DNA of 64,000 nt, taken from Rhodobacter flavimaris. GTDB taxonomy: Bacteria > Pseudomonadota > Alphaproteobacteria > Rhodobacterales > Rhodobacteraceae. Where the stretch lies: positions 124,001 through 188,000 of the forward strand of contig NZ_JAJUOS010000004.1 of NCBI RefSeq assembly GCF_021378075.1, read 5' to 3'. Positions 10,142-18,003 of this stretch are shown in pieces (the stretch's first letter is position 1; each line of letters begins with the position of its first letter). Position numbers and translations under genes: made by a program. Below the pieces are notes generated by a model. It was given only the letters and a program-made list of their open reading frames with translations. It searched no databases and had not been told where the DNA came from.

Positions 10142-11284
10142 TCAGACCGAGCCGCGCGGCATCGGGTTTGCGCCCCTGTTGTAAGGCTTCCAATCCGTAG
10201 CCTCCGGGTAGTACCGCCGCCGCCAAGCGCGCACGCGGGGGTTCATCCGCCGTCGCCATAGCGGCGGAACCATCGCCATCAGCGTCATCAACGGATAGCC
10301 AAGCGGCAGCTGCGGCGCCTCTTCCTCGGCATAGGTCTGCAACAGCGGAAAGCGGCGATCGGGCTTGGTGTGATGATCCGAATGACGCTGCAAATTGATC
10401 AAGAGCCAGTTCGTCGCCCGGTGATCGGCGTTCCAGGAATGATGCGGCCGCACCGGCTCATAGCGCCCCTCGCCGCGATAGGCGCGGGTCAGCCCGTAAT
10501 GCTCGACGTAATTCGTCAGCTCCAGCTGCCACACCGCGATGAACGCCTGATAAAGGAACAACCCCAACCCGATCCAACCCCCGATCGCATAAGCCAGCGC
10601 CAACGCCGCCAGTTGCAGTGCGCCATAGCGCCAAAACGGATTGCTGCGATGCCAAACCCGGCGCCCCGCCCTCGCCAGACGCAGCGCCTCGGCCCGCCAG
10701 GCCGATCCGGGACAGTCGCCCAGCACACGCAGGAAATAGCGATAGAACCCCTCGTTATAGCGCGCGCTGACCGCATCGCGCGGCGTGCCGACCCAGAGGT
10801 GATGTACCTGCAAATGCTCGGATCGGAAATGCGAATAAAGCACCATTGCCAGCAGCAGATCGCCCAGCCATCGCTCCAGCCGCGTCCTCTGGTGCATCAG
10901 CTCATGCGCATAGACGATCCCGATTGTCCCCGAGATCACGCCCAACCCGAAGAACAGCCCGGCCATTTCGGTGGGGCGCAGATGATCGCTATGGCTCACA
11001 TACCAGATCGCGCCATAGATCACCGCAAACTGGATCGGGAACCAGATCAGCGTGATCAGCCGATACCAGACCAGATCCGCCTCGGGCGTCGCGACGTCGG
11101 GCTGATCGGTATTGCGGCCCAGAAGCTGGTCGAGCAGGCTGACCAGCCACCACGCATAGGCGGGCAGCAAGATCAGCGTCCAGCCACCAAAGCGTGCCTC
11201 GATGACGGCCAGAGGCACGGTGCCTAGCGACAGCCAGAAGGGCAGCGCGCGGATGGGCTTGCGGATTTCCTTGGGGCTCGACAT
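10142..11284 (-). CDS. Alkane 1-monooxygenase-like membrane di-iron hydroxylase
   Basis: 380 residues with several transmembrane segments (for example about 13-50, 75-97, 107-127, 222-252). It carries the histidine boxes of the AlkB alkane hydroxylase group: HELMH (127-131), EHLQVHH (156-162), the signature NYVEHYGL (258-265) and LQRHSDHH (298-305). The NYxEHYG signature separates this group from fatty-acid desaturases. The reaction would be terminal hydroxylation of an alkyl chain using reductant from rubredoxin, but no rubredoxin or rubredoxin reductase gene is nearby, so substrate and partner are unknown. It converges on the alkB repair gene with repeat copy 1 between them. Confidence 0.85.
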   Translation of the reverse strand: MSSPKEIRKPIRALPFWLSLGTVPLAVIEARFGGWTLILLPAYAWWLVSLLDQLLGRNTDQPDVATPEADLVWYRLITLIWFPIQFAVIYGAIWYVSHSDHLRPTEMAGLFFGLGVISGTIGIVYAHELMHQRTRLERWLGDLLLAMVLYSHFRSEHLQVHHLWVGTPRDAVSARYNEGFYRYFLRVLGDCPGSAWRAEALRLARAGRRVWHRSNPFWRYGALQLAALALAYAIGGWIGLGLFLYQAFIAVWQLELTNYVEHYGLTRAYRGEGRYEPVRPHHSWNADHRATNWLLINLQRHSDHHTKPDRRFPLLQTYAEEEAPQLPLGYPLMTLMAMVPPLWRRRMNPRVRAWRRRYYPEATDWKPYNRGANPMPRGSV

Positions 11285-11335
11285 CGGGGCCTCATGCTTA
11301 CGGGGCGATCATAGCGCGCGCGGCCCGCGCCGCAA

Positions 11336-12391
11336 TCACTGCCCCTGGGGCCATTCGACGCTTTGCGCCGCATCCCATACCTTGCGCATGAGCGTGGGCA
11401 GATCGCCCGGCCGGAACGCCGCGCGCGGTGTAAACCCATCACCTTCAGCGCGCGCGACCATCACCCGTAGACGCAGATGAAAATGGGTGAAGGTATGGCG
11501 CACCTCGATGGGCGCTTCGGTCCATTCGGCAGCCAGCGGCGGGGTGGGGCTTGGCGCCTCGACCCAGTCCGAGCCGGGAAATCCGAGCGTGCCGCCCAGA
11601 AGCCCCTTCTCGGGCCGCCGCTCCAGCAGCACCCCGCCCGAGGGATCGAGCGCGACATAGGCAAAGCCCGCACGGGTGGGTTTCTCGGGCTTCGGGATCT
11701 TGCGCGGCAGGGTGTCTGCGATGCTTCGCGCGGCAGCAGCGCAAAAGAGCCGCAGCGGGCAAAGCGCGCAGACCGGTTTGCGCGGCGTGCAGATCGTGGC
11801 GCCCAGATCCATCATTGCCTGCGCATGATCGCCGGGGCGCTGCGGCGGCGTCAACCGCGCGGCCAGCGCGGTCAGCTCGGGCTTGGCTGCGGGCAGGGGC
11901 GTCTCGATTGCCCAGAGGCGTGCCACCACGCGCTCGACATTGCCATCGACGACTGTCGCGGGTTCGTCATGGGCAATCGCGGCGATGGCGGCGGCGGTAT
12001 AGGGACCGATGCCGGGCAGGGCACGAAGCCCCTCGGCAGTATCAGGGAAGCGCCCGCCGTGATCTTGTGCAACCGCGCGCGCGCATTTCAGAAGGTTCCG
12101 GGCCCGCGCGTAATAGCCAAGCCCTGCCCATTCAGCCATGACCTCGGCGTCTTCGGCGGCGGCCAGATCCTCGACCCGGGGCCAGCGTTCGGTGAAGCGG
12201 CGGAAATAGTCGCGCACGGCGGCAACGGTGGTCTGTTGCAGCATGACCTCGGAGAGCCAGACGCGGTAGGGATCGGGGCGCGCGCCCGCCGCGCGCTCGG
12301 CGGGGCCGACGCGCCAGGGCATCACGCGGGCCGCGCGGTCATACCACGCCAGCAGCGCCGTGCCGGCTGCGCTCTCATCTCCGTCACGCAA
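11336..12391 (-). CDS. mutY: A/G-specific adenine DNA glycosylase MutY
   Basis: 351 residues. MutY removes adenine mispaired with 8-oxoguanine. Catalytic Glu48 (SEVMLQQT), the helix-hairpin-helix LPGIGPYTAAA (125-135), Asp149 in VDGNVERV and the 4Fe-4S ligands Cys201-X6-Cys208-X2-Cys211-X5-Cys217 are intact, followed by a C-terminal NUDIX-like domain that reads 8-oxoG. The start is a TTG at 12391, supported by GGAGG 8 bases upstream. It is divergent from the DUF721 gene. Confidence 0.95.
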   Translation of the reverse strand: MRDGDESAAGTALLAWYDRAARVMPWRVGPAERAAGARPDPYRVWLSEVMLQQTTVAAVRDYFRRFTERWPRVEDLAAAEDAEVMAEWAGLGYYARARNLLKCARAVAQDHGGRFPDTAEGLRALPGIGPYTAAAIAAIAHDEPATVVDGNVERVVARLWAIETPLPAAKPELTALAARLTPPQRPGDHAQAMMDLGATICTPRKPVCALCPLRLFCAAAARSIADTLPRKIPKPEKPTRAGFAYVALDPSGGVLLERRPEKGLLGGTLGFPGSDWVEAPSPTPPLAAEWTEAPIEVRHTFTHFHLRLRVMVARAEGDGFTPRAAFRPGDLPTLMRKVWDAAQSVEWPQGQ

Positions 12392-12474
12392 TCTTTATGC
12401 CTCCGCCTTGACCATTGTGCTGGCAATGCCTCGCAGGGCGCATAAGATAACCGCGAAACTCGGGAAAGACAGGT

Positions 12475-13029
12475 ATGGCACCGAAGAAACCGCCGCAAAT
12501 CAGTGAGACGCCAGAGCGGCGCCTGCGGGGCTTCGAACCCGCCGGGCGGCTCTTGCGCGAGCGGATTCGCGTGGCGGGCGAAAGCCGGGGCTTCGCGGTG
12601 TCGCGTCTGCTGACCCATTGGGCCGAGATCGTGGGCGAGGACGTCGCCGCCCAGACCCGCCCGGTCAAGATCGGCTACGCAAGGGACGGATTTGGCGCCA
12701 CGCTGACCCTGCTGACGCTGGGCGCCTCGGCGCCCATGTTGCAGATGCAGCTGCCGCAGATCCGCGACAAGGTGAACGCCTGTTACGGCTACAACGCGAT
12801 CTCGCGCATTGTGCTGACGCAGACCGCGCCCATCGGCTTCGCCGAGGGCCAGGCGCAGTTCACCCCCGCGCCCAAGGCCGAGAAACCGCCGCCCTCGCCC
12901 GAATTGCGCGCCCGCGCCCATGACACCGCCGAGGGCTTTGGCGATCCCACATTGCGCGCCGCGCTTGAACAGCTGGCGCAAAACGTCCTATCGAGGTCCG
13001 AGAGCCGGGCCAAACTCAAGAAAGGCTGA
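12475..13029 (+). CDS. DUF721 / DciA-like protein
   Basis: 184 residues. The N-terminal half (about 20-115) matches DUF721, with GRLLRERIR, HWAEIVGEDVAAQTRP and LQMQLPQIRDKVNACYGYNAI. In many bacteria DUF721 proteins (DciA) help load the replicative helicase DnaB. The C-terminal half is Pro/Ala-rich and less conserved. It is followed after 3 bases by the DsbA-like gene; that pairing next to mutY is a common Rhodobacterales order. Confidence 0.82.
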   Translation: MAPKKPPQISETPERRLRGFEPAGRLLRERIRVAGESRGFAVSRLLTHWAEIVGEDVAAQTRPVKIGYARDGFGATLTLLTLGASAPMLQMQLPQIRDKVNACYGYNAISRIVLTQTAPIGFAEGQAQFTPAPKAEKPPPSPELRARAHDTAEGFGDPTLRAALEQLAQNVLSRSESRAKLKKG

Positions 13030-13032
13030 CTG

Positions 13033-13686
13033 ATGAACCGACGCACCCTCCTTCTGGGCATTTCCGGGGCCGCCGCGATCGCCGTGACTGGCGGCTGGAT
13101 CGCAAGCCGCAACGCGGGCACCCAGACCTCCTTCGCGCTGCCCGCCGCAGCCGACGAGAGCGCCGAGATCCTGCCCGATATCCCGATGGGCGATCCGAAC
13201 GCGCCGATCACTCTGATCGAATACGCGTCCTACACCTGTCCGCATTGCGCGAATTTCCATGACACTGTCTTCGGCAAGCTCAAGACGGACTACATCGACA
13301 CCGGCAAGGTGAAGTTCATCCACCGCGAGGTCTATTTCGACAAATACGGTCTGTGGGCCGGGCTGATCGCGCAATGCGGCGGCGCGCCGAAATATCACGC
13401 CCTGTCGGGCATGATCTACGAGACGCAGAAAGAGTGGATCGGCGACGGCAAGGACGCCACCATCGCGGACAACCTGCGCAAGATCGGCCTCAAGGCCGGG
13501 CTCGGCAAGGAACAGATCGACGCCTGCATGGCCGATCAGGCCCGGATGAGCGCCATGATCGCGACCTATCAGAAGAACGCCACGGCGGACGATATCAACT
13601 CGACCCCCACGCTGGTGATCGATGGCGTGAAGCACTCGAACATGAGCTATGACGAGCTCAAGGCCATTCTGGACGCGAAGCTCTGA
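13033..13686 (+). CDS. DsbA-family thioredoxin-fold protein
   Basis: 217 residues. A Tat-like or Sec signal (NRRTLLLGISGAAAIAVTGG) precedes a DsbA/DSBA-like thioredoxin fold with the redox pair Cys69-Pro-His-Cys72 (SYTCPHCANF) and the cis-Pro loop STPTLVIDG. It probably forms or rearranges disulfides in periplasmic proteins. It starts 3 bases after the DUF721 gene and ends 1 base before the CoA-transferase ATG, so the three are likely co-transcribed. Confidence 0.9.
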   Translation: MNRRTLLLGISGAAAIAVTGGWIASRNAGTQTSFALPAAADESAEILPDIPMGDPNAPITLIEYASYTCPHCANFHDTVFGKLKTDYIDTGKVKFIHREVYFDKYGLWAGLIAQCGGAPKYHALSGMIYETQKEWIGDGKDATIADNLRKIGLKAGLGKEQIDACMADQARMSAMIATYQKNATADDINSTPTLVIDGVKHSNMSYDELKAILDAKL

Positions 13687-13687
13687 G

Positions 13688-14827
13688 ATGACGCCACTTG
13701 CAGGTCTGAAGGTCGTCGAACTGGCGCGGATTCTGGCTGGCCCATGGGCGGGCCAGATCTTGGCCGATCTGGGCGCGGATGTGATCAAGGTCGAGGCCCC
13801 GGAGGGTGACGATACCCGCCGCTGGGGTCCGCCCTTCATCGAGCATGAGGGCGAGAAGAGCGCCGCCTATTTCCACGGCGCGAACCGCGGCAAGCGCTCG
13901 GTCACGGCGGATTTCCGCACTCCCGAGGGGCAGGAATTCGTGCGCCGTCTGGTCGCTGACGCCGATGTGCTGATCGAGAATTTCAAGGTCGGCGGGCTGG
14001 CGAAATACGGGCTGGATTATGAAAGCCTGCGCAAGGTGAACCCGCGGCTGATCTATTGCTCGGTCACGGGCTTTGGTCAGGACGGGCCCTATGCGCATCG
14101 GGCGGGCTACGATTACATCATTCAGGGCCTGTCGGGCCTGATGAGCGTGACCGGCCCCGCCGATGGCGAGCCGCAGAAGGTGGGTGTGGCGGTGACCGAT
14201 GTCTTCACCGGCGTCTATGCTGCGGTCGGCATTCTGGCCGCCGTACATCAGCGCAACACCACCGGCGAGGGGCAGATGGTCGATCTGTCGCTGCTGGACG
14301 TGGCGACCTCGATCATGGCCAACCAGGCGATGAACTTCCTGGCCACCGGCACCTCGCCCAAGCGGATGGGCAATGCGCATCCGAACCTTGTGCCCTACGC
14401 GGTCTTCCCGTGCTCGGACGGTTACGTGATCCTGGCGACGGGCAATGACGGGCAGTATCGCAAGCTGTGCGGAATCCTCGATCTTGAGGATCTGGCCGAG
14501 GCGCCGCAATACCTGACCAACGCCGACCGCATCGCCAACCGCGAGGCGCTGACTGCGCTGATCTCGGAGCGCAGTCGCGGCTTTACCCGCGCCGATCTGC
14601 TGGCGGCCTGCGAGGCCAAGGGCGTTCCGGCCGGGCCGATCAACGAGATGGCGGATGTTTTCGCCGATCCGCAGATCGTCGCGCGCAAGATGCAGATCGC
14701 GCCCGAAGGCGTGCCCGGCGTGCGCCTGCCGATCGCCTTCTCGGGGGCGGATCTGTCGATTGCGAAGCCTTCTCCGCGTCTTGGCCAGCACCAGGCCGAA
14801 GTCGAGGCGGAAATGAACGCAAAATAA
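13688..14827 (+). CDS. CaiB/BaiF family (class III) CoA-transferase
   Basis: 379 residues, typical family length. The N-terminal GLKVVELARILAGPWAGQILADLGADVIKVE and the VTDVFTGVYAAVG segment (with the usual catalytic Asp region upstream) identify the family, which transfers CoA between carboxylic acids. The substrate cannot be read from sequence. It begins 1 base after the DsbA-like stop. Its 3' end, including the TAA, lies inside a 15-bp inverted repeat shared with the convergent GST gene. Downstream GST and MFS genes might belong to the same catabolic neighbourhood; this is only context. Confidence 0.9.
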   Translation: MTPLAGLKVVELARILAGPWAGQILADLGADVIKVEAPEGDDTRRWGPPFIEHEGEKSAAYFHGANRGKRSVTADFRTPEGQEFVRRLVADADVLIENFKVGGLAKYGLDYESLRKVNPRLIYCSVTGFGQDGPYAHRAGYDYIIQGLSGLMSVTGPADGEPQKVGVAVTDVFTGVYAAVGILAAVHQRNTTGEGQMVDLSLLDVATSIMANQAMNFLATGTSPKRMGNAHPNLVPYAVFPCSDGYVILATGNDGQYRKLCGILDLEDLAEAPQYLTNADRIANREALTALISERSRGFTRADLLAACEAKGVPAGPINEMADVFADPQIVARKMQIAPEGVPGVRLPIAFSGADLSIAKPSPRLGQHQAEVEAEMNAK

Positions 14828-14852
14828 GGGGGCTCTGGCCCCCTTATTTTGC
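14819..14852. terminator. Bidirectional terminator containing both stop codons
   Basis: Perfect 15-bp inverted repeat, GCAAAATAAGGGGGC at 14819-14833 and its complement at 14838-14852, with a TCTG loop. It ends in TTATTTT read either way. Both convergent genes (CoA-transferase and GST) end in Ala-Lys-stop inside the arms. Confidence 0.85.
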
Positions 14853-15431
14853 CAGCGCCCGCTTGTAGGCCGGGCGCGCGCGCATCCGGTCGAGATAGTC
14901 GGTCAGCCGGTGTTCGACGATCGGGAACTTGGCCGCCAAGGCCCAGCTGAGGCAATGGCTCAGGATGATGTCGGGCACGGTCATCTCGTCGCCCATGACG
15001 AAATCGCCCTCGCCCATGCGCTGCACGAGCACGTGCTGCGAGCGTTCGAATTCCCACCGCAGCGTGTTCTTGATGCCCGACAGGCGCAGCTCTTCGGGCA
15101 GGATGAAGCTGTGCCGCGCGGCCATCCACAACGCCGCGTCGAATTCATCAAGCAGGAATTGCGTCAGGCTGTCTTGCCGTGCGCGCGCCAGCGTTCCCGC
15201 CGGATGGGTCATCGCGCCATGGCGATCTGCAAGGAACTGGATGATCGCGGTCGAGTCGGTCACCGGCGTGCCATCCACGATCAGCACCGGCACCTTGCCC
15301 GCCGGGTTGAAGGCCACAACGCCCTCGGAACGCGGCGCGGCCTTGATGTGTTCGTAGCTCTGGCCAAGCTCTTCGAGCATCCACAGCACCCGCAGCGCGC
15401 GCGAGGCGACAGGACCGATGACGGTATACAT
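14844..15431 (-). CDS. Glutathione S-transferase family protein
   Basis: 195 residues. An N-terminal thioredoxin-like domain (about 1-75, with the cis-Pro segment AGKVPVLIVDG and the glutathione-contacting DSTAIIQFL) is followed by an all-helical GST C-domain with MTVPDIILSHCLSWA. It probably conjugates or reduces with glutathione; the substrate is unknown. The ATG at 15431 has GGAGGAG 3 bases upstream. Continued open frame upstream is antisense to the MFS gene and not protein-like. Confidence 0.88.
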   Translation of the reverse strand: MYTVIGPVASRALRVLWMLEELGQSYEHIKAAPRSEGVVAFNPAGKVPVLIVDGTPVTDSTAIIQFLADRHGAMTHPAGTLARARQDSLTQFLLDEFDAALWMAARHSFILPEELRLSGIKNTLRWEFERSQHVLVQRMGEGDFVMGDEMTVPDIILSHCLSWALAAKFPIVEHRLTDYLDRMRARPAYKRALAK

Positions 15432-15563
15432 TGGCTCCTCCGTTTTGCGCCATTGGCTCACGGGGCGCGGGGCAGTGCAAGGCGATTGTTCGGGACACAA
15501 TCGCGCGATTGACGCTGCTGTTGCAGCATGGCGAAATGGACCTTCGCGCAACGGGAGACACCC

Positions 15564-16799
15564 ATGACCAAAGCCCCCCTGTTCACCCCCGTCCTGATCG
15601 GCGGGGCGATCATCCTGATGCTGAGCTTCTCGGTGCGGGCCTCGTTCGGTGTCTTCCAGATCCCGATTGCCTCCGAGTTCGGCTGGCCGCGGGCCGAGTT
15701 CAGTCTGGCCATCGCTATCCAGAATCTCGCTTGGGGTATCGGCCAGCCGATCTTCGGCGCGCTGGCGGAACGCTTCGGAGACCGCCGCGCGATCATCGTG
15801 GGGGCGCTGATGTATGCTGCGGGGCTGGTGCTTTCGGCATTTGCCACCGCGCCCTGGCAGCATGACCTGCTTGAGATCGCCGTGGGCTTCGGCATCGCGG
15901 GCACGGGTTTTGGCGTGATCCTCGCGGTCGTGGGCCGCGCCAGTTCCGATGAGAACCGCTCGCTCGCGCTTGGCATCGCCACGGCGGCGGGTTCGGCGGG
16001 GCAGGTCTTCGGCGCGCCGGTGGCCGAGATGCTGCTGGGTTACTTCCCGTGGCAGAGCGTGTTCCTGATCTTCGCCGTTGTCATCATGGCCAGCCTGTTC
16101 GCGCTGCCGATGCTGCGCGCGCCGCAGCGCGCTACCCGGGCCGAGCTTGAGGAAAGCATGGGCACCGTGCTCAAGCGCGCCTTCAAGGACCCTTCTTATA
16201 CGCTGATCTTCCTGGGCTTCTTTTCCTGCGGCTATCAGTTGGCCTTCATCACCGCTCACTTCCCCGCCATGGTGACCGAGATGTGCGGCGCCGTGGACCC
16301 GACCGGCATGCTGGCCGCGCTTGGGATCGAGACGCAATCGGCCCTTGGGGCCATCGCGATTTCGGTCATTGGTCTGGCGAATATCGCGGGCTCGATCTAC
16401 GCCGGCTGGGCGGGCAAGCGCTGGTCGAAGAAGAACCTTCTGGCGCTGATCTATCTGGGCCGGACAATCGCCGCGGCGGCGTTCATCTTGCTGCCGATGA
16501 CGCCCGCAACGGTGCTCATCTTCTCGCTGGTGATGGGCGCGCTGTGGCTGGCGACCGTGCCGCTGACCTCGGGGCTGGTCGCCTATATCTACGGGCTGCG
16601 CTACATGGGCACGCTCTATGGCTTTGTCTTCCTCAGCCACCAGATCGGAGCGTTCCTGGGCGTGTGGCTTGGCGGCAAGCTGTATGACATCTACGGCGAC
16701 TACACGATGGTGTGGTGGGTCGGCGTGGGCGTCGGTGCCTTCTCGGCCATCGTGCACCTGCCGGTGCGCGAGCGGCCGATGCAGGCTCAGTCCGTCTGA
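15564..16799 (+). CDS. MFS transporter
   Basis: 411 residues, about twelve transmembrane segments. The loop between TM2 and TM3 carries the major-facilitator signature (GALAERFGDRRAII). The overall pattern resembles the monocarboxylate/oxalate-formate subgroup, but the substrate is not determinable. The ATG at 15564 is preceded by GGGAG. It is divergent from the GST gene, and its last 13 bases overlap the 3' end of the convergent epimerase gene. Confidence 0.88.
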   Translation: MTKAPLFTPVLIGGAIILMLSFSVRASFGVFQIPIASEFGWPRAEFSLAIAIQNLAWGIGQPIFGALAERFGDRRAIIVGALMYAAGLVLSAFATAPWQHDLLEIAVGFGIAGTGFGVILAVVGRASSDENRSLALGIATAAGSAGQVFGAPVAEMLLGYFPWQSVFLIFAVVIMASLFALPMLRAPQRATRAELEESMGTVLKRAFKDPSYTLIFLGFFSCGYQLAFITAHFPAMVTEMCGAVDPTGMLAALGIETQSALGAIAISVIGLANIAGSIYAGWAGKRWSKKNLLALIYLGRTIAAAAFILLPMTPATVLIFSLVMGALWLATVPLTSGLVAYIYGLRYMGTLYGFVFLSHQIGAFLGVWLGGKLYDIYGDYTMVWWVGVGVGAFSAIVHLPVRERPMQAQSV

Positions 16800-17629
16800 A
16801 GCAGTGCCGCCAGTCCGGCGCGGTAATCGGGGTAGAGCAGGCTGACGCCAAGCTCCTGCTTGATCCGGTCGTTTCGGCAACGCTTCGATTCCGCGTAGAA
16901 GCTGCGGGCCATCGGGCTCATGGCGGCCTCGTCATAGGGGACCATGGGCGGCTCGGGCAGGTTCAGCATCGCGGCGGCAAGGCTCAGCACATCCTCGGGC
17001 GGCGCGGGTTCGTCGTCGCAGACGTTGTAGATGCGCCCCGGATCGGGCCGCGCGATCGAGGCCGCGAGCACCCGAGCGATGTCTGCCACATGGATGCGCG
17101 AGAAGACCTGCCCCGGCTTGACGATGCGCCGCGCCGTGCCTGCGCGCACCTTGGCGAAGGGGCCACGGCCCGGGCCATAGATGCCAGCGAGGCGGAAGAT
17201 ATGCGGGTTGAGGCCGGGCACGGCCTGCCATTGGCCCTCGGCCAGAACGCGTGCCTGACCGCGCTTGGTCGCAGGGGTGAGGGCGGTGTCCTCATCGACC
17301 CACTCGCCGCCATGATCGCCATAGACGCCCACGGTCGAGAGATACCCCGCCCATTCCAGATGCGGCGCGGCGGCGGCGATCTCGGCGCCATGGGCGCGCA
17401 GAACCGGGTCGCCATCGTCATCGGGCGCGACCGATGTCAGCAGATGCGTGACCTCGGACAGGGGCAGGGGGTCGCCCGGCCAGATGATCGCCTCGATGCC
17501 CGTGGCGCGCAGGGCGTCAGCCTTTTCGGCGCTGCGGGTCGTGCCGATGATGCGCCAGCCCTGTGGCAGCAGGATCTTGGCCAGTTCCTGCGCGGAATAG
17601 CCGTGGCCGATGCTTAGAAGGGTTTTCAT
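16787..17629 (-). CDS. NAD(P)-dependent epimerase-like SDR protein
   Basis: 280 residues with a variant nucleotide-binding loop (SIGHGYSAQELAKIL) and an extended-SDR pattern: STVGVYGDHGGEWVDED, RLAGIYGPGRGP, SRIHVADIARVL. The TVGVY segment occupies the catalytic Tyr position but lacks the classical YxxxK, as in atypical SDRs related to YeeZ. The substrate is unknown. Its ATG overlaps the stop of the SelW-like gene (ATGA), so translation is probably coupled. Confidence 0.82.
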   Translation of the reverse strand: MKTLLSIGHGYSAQELAKILLPQGWRIIGTTRSAEKADALRATGIEAIIWPGDPLPLSEVTHLLTSVAPDDDGDPVLRAHGAEIAAAAPHLEWAGYLSTVGVYGDHGGEWVDEDTALTPATKRGQARVLAEGQWQAVPGLNPHIFRLAGIYGPGRGPFAKVRAGTARRIVKPGQVFSRIHVADIARVLAASIARPDPGRIYNVCDDEPAPPEDVLSLAAAMLNLPEPPMVPYDEAAMSPMARSFYAESKRCRNDRIKQELGVSLLYPDYRAGLAALLQTD

Positions 17630-17919
17630 GTGCCGCTCCGGTCGATGTGGCCCAGGTCGCGGTCGGGTTCGATCACGTCGCGCAGGCGTTTCTTGAGTTC
17701 TTTTGCATCGGGAAAGCCACCGTCGCGCTTACGCTCCCACAGCAGCGTGCCGTCCACGGTGACCTCGAAGGCGCCGCCATGGCTGGGGACAATGGTCACC
17801 CCGCCAAGGTCTTCGCCGAAGGTCGAGAGCAGTTCCTGCGCCATCCATCCGGCGCGCAAGAGCCAGTTGCAGCCGGTGCAATAGGTGATCGTGACGATGG
17901 GTTTCGATGCATGTTCCAT
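17626..17919 (-). CDS. SelT/SelW/SelH (Rdx) family selenoprotein-like protein
   Basis: 97 residues. A thioredoxin-like Rdx fold with Cys14-x-x-Cys17 (TYCTGCNWLLRAG) and the family stretch WMAQELLSTFGEDLGGVTIVPSHGGAFEV. Animal SelW has selenocysteine at the second position; this is the cysteine form. It probably has a redox role. The start at 17919 follows family length; the ribosome site is weak. It is the first gene of a two-gene unit with the SDR protein and is divergent from ade (75-base gap). Confidence 0.88.
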   Translation of the reverse strand: MEHASKPIVTITYCTGCNWLLRAGWMAQELLSTFGEDLGGVTIVPSHGGAFEVTVDGTLLWERKRDGGFPDAKELKKRLRDVIEPDRDLGHIDRSGT

Positions 17920-18003
17920 GGCCAACAGATAGCGCGCCAAGCCGGTCATAACAACGTCACTTGCAAGCCTTCGTACTCGGTGGCACCCTGAGCCATGGAA
18001 CAT
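17911..18003. repeat. 12-bp inverted repeat spanning two divergent start codons
   Basis: ATGTTCCATGGC at 17911-17922 and GCCATGGAACAT at 17992-18003. Each arm carries the start codon of one divergent gene (SelW-like and ade), which both begin ATGGAACAT. It may be coincidence or shared translational or operator sequence. Confidence 0.35.

Noticed and set aside
14844..16880. A 678-codon minus-strand frame ending in the GST
   Set aside because: The first 480 codons are antisense to the MFS gene. The GST start at 15431 has a strong ribosome site and the expected N-terminus.
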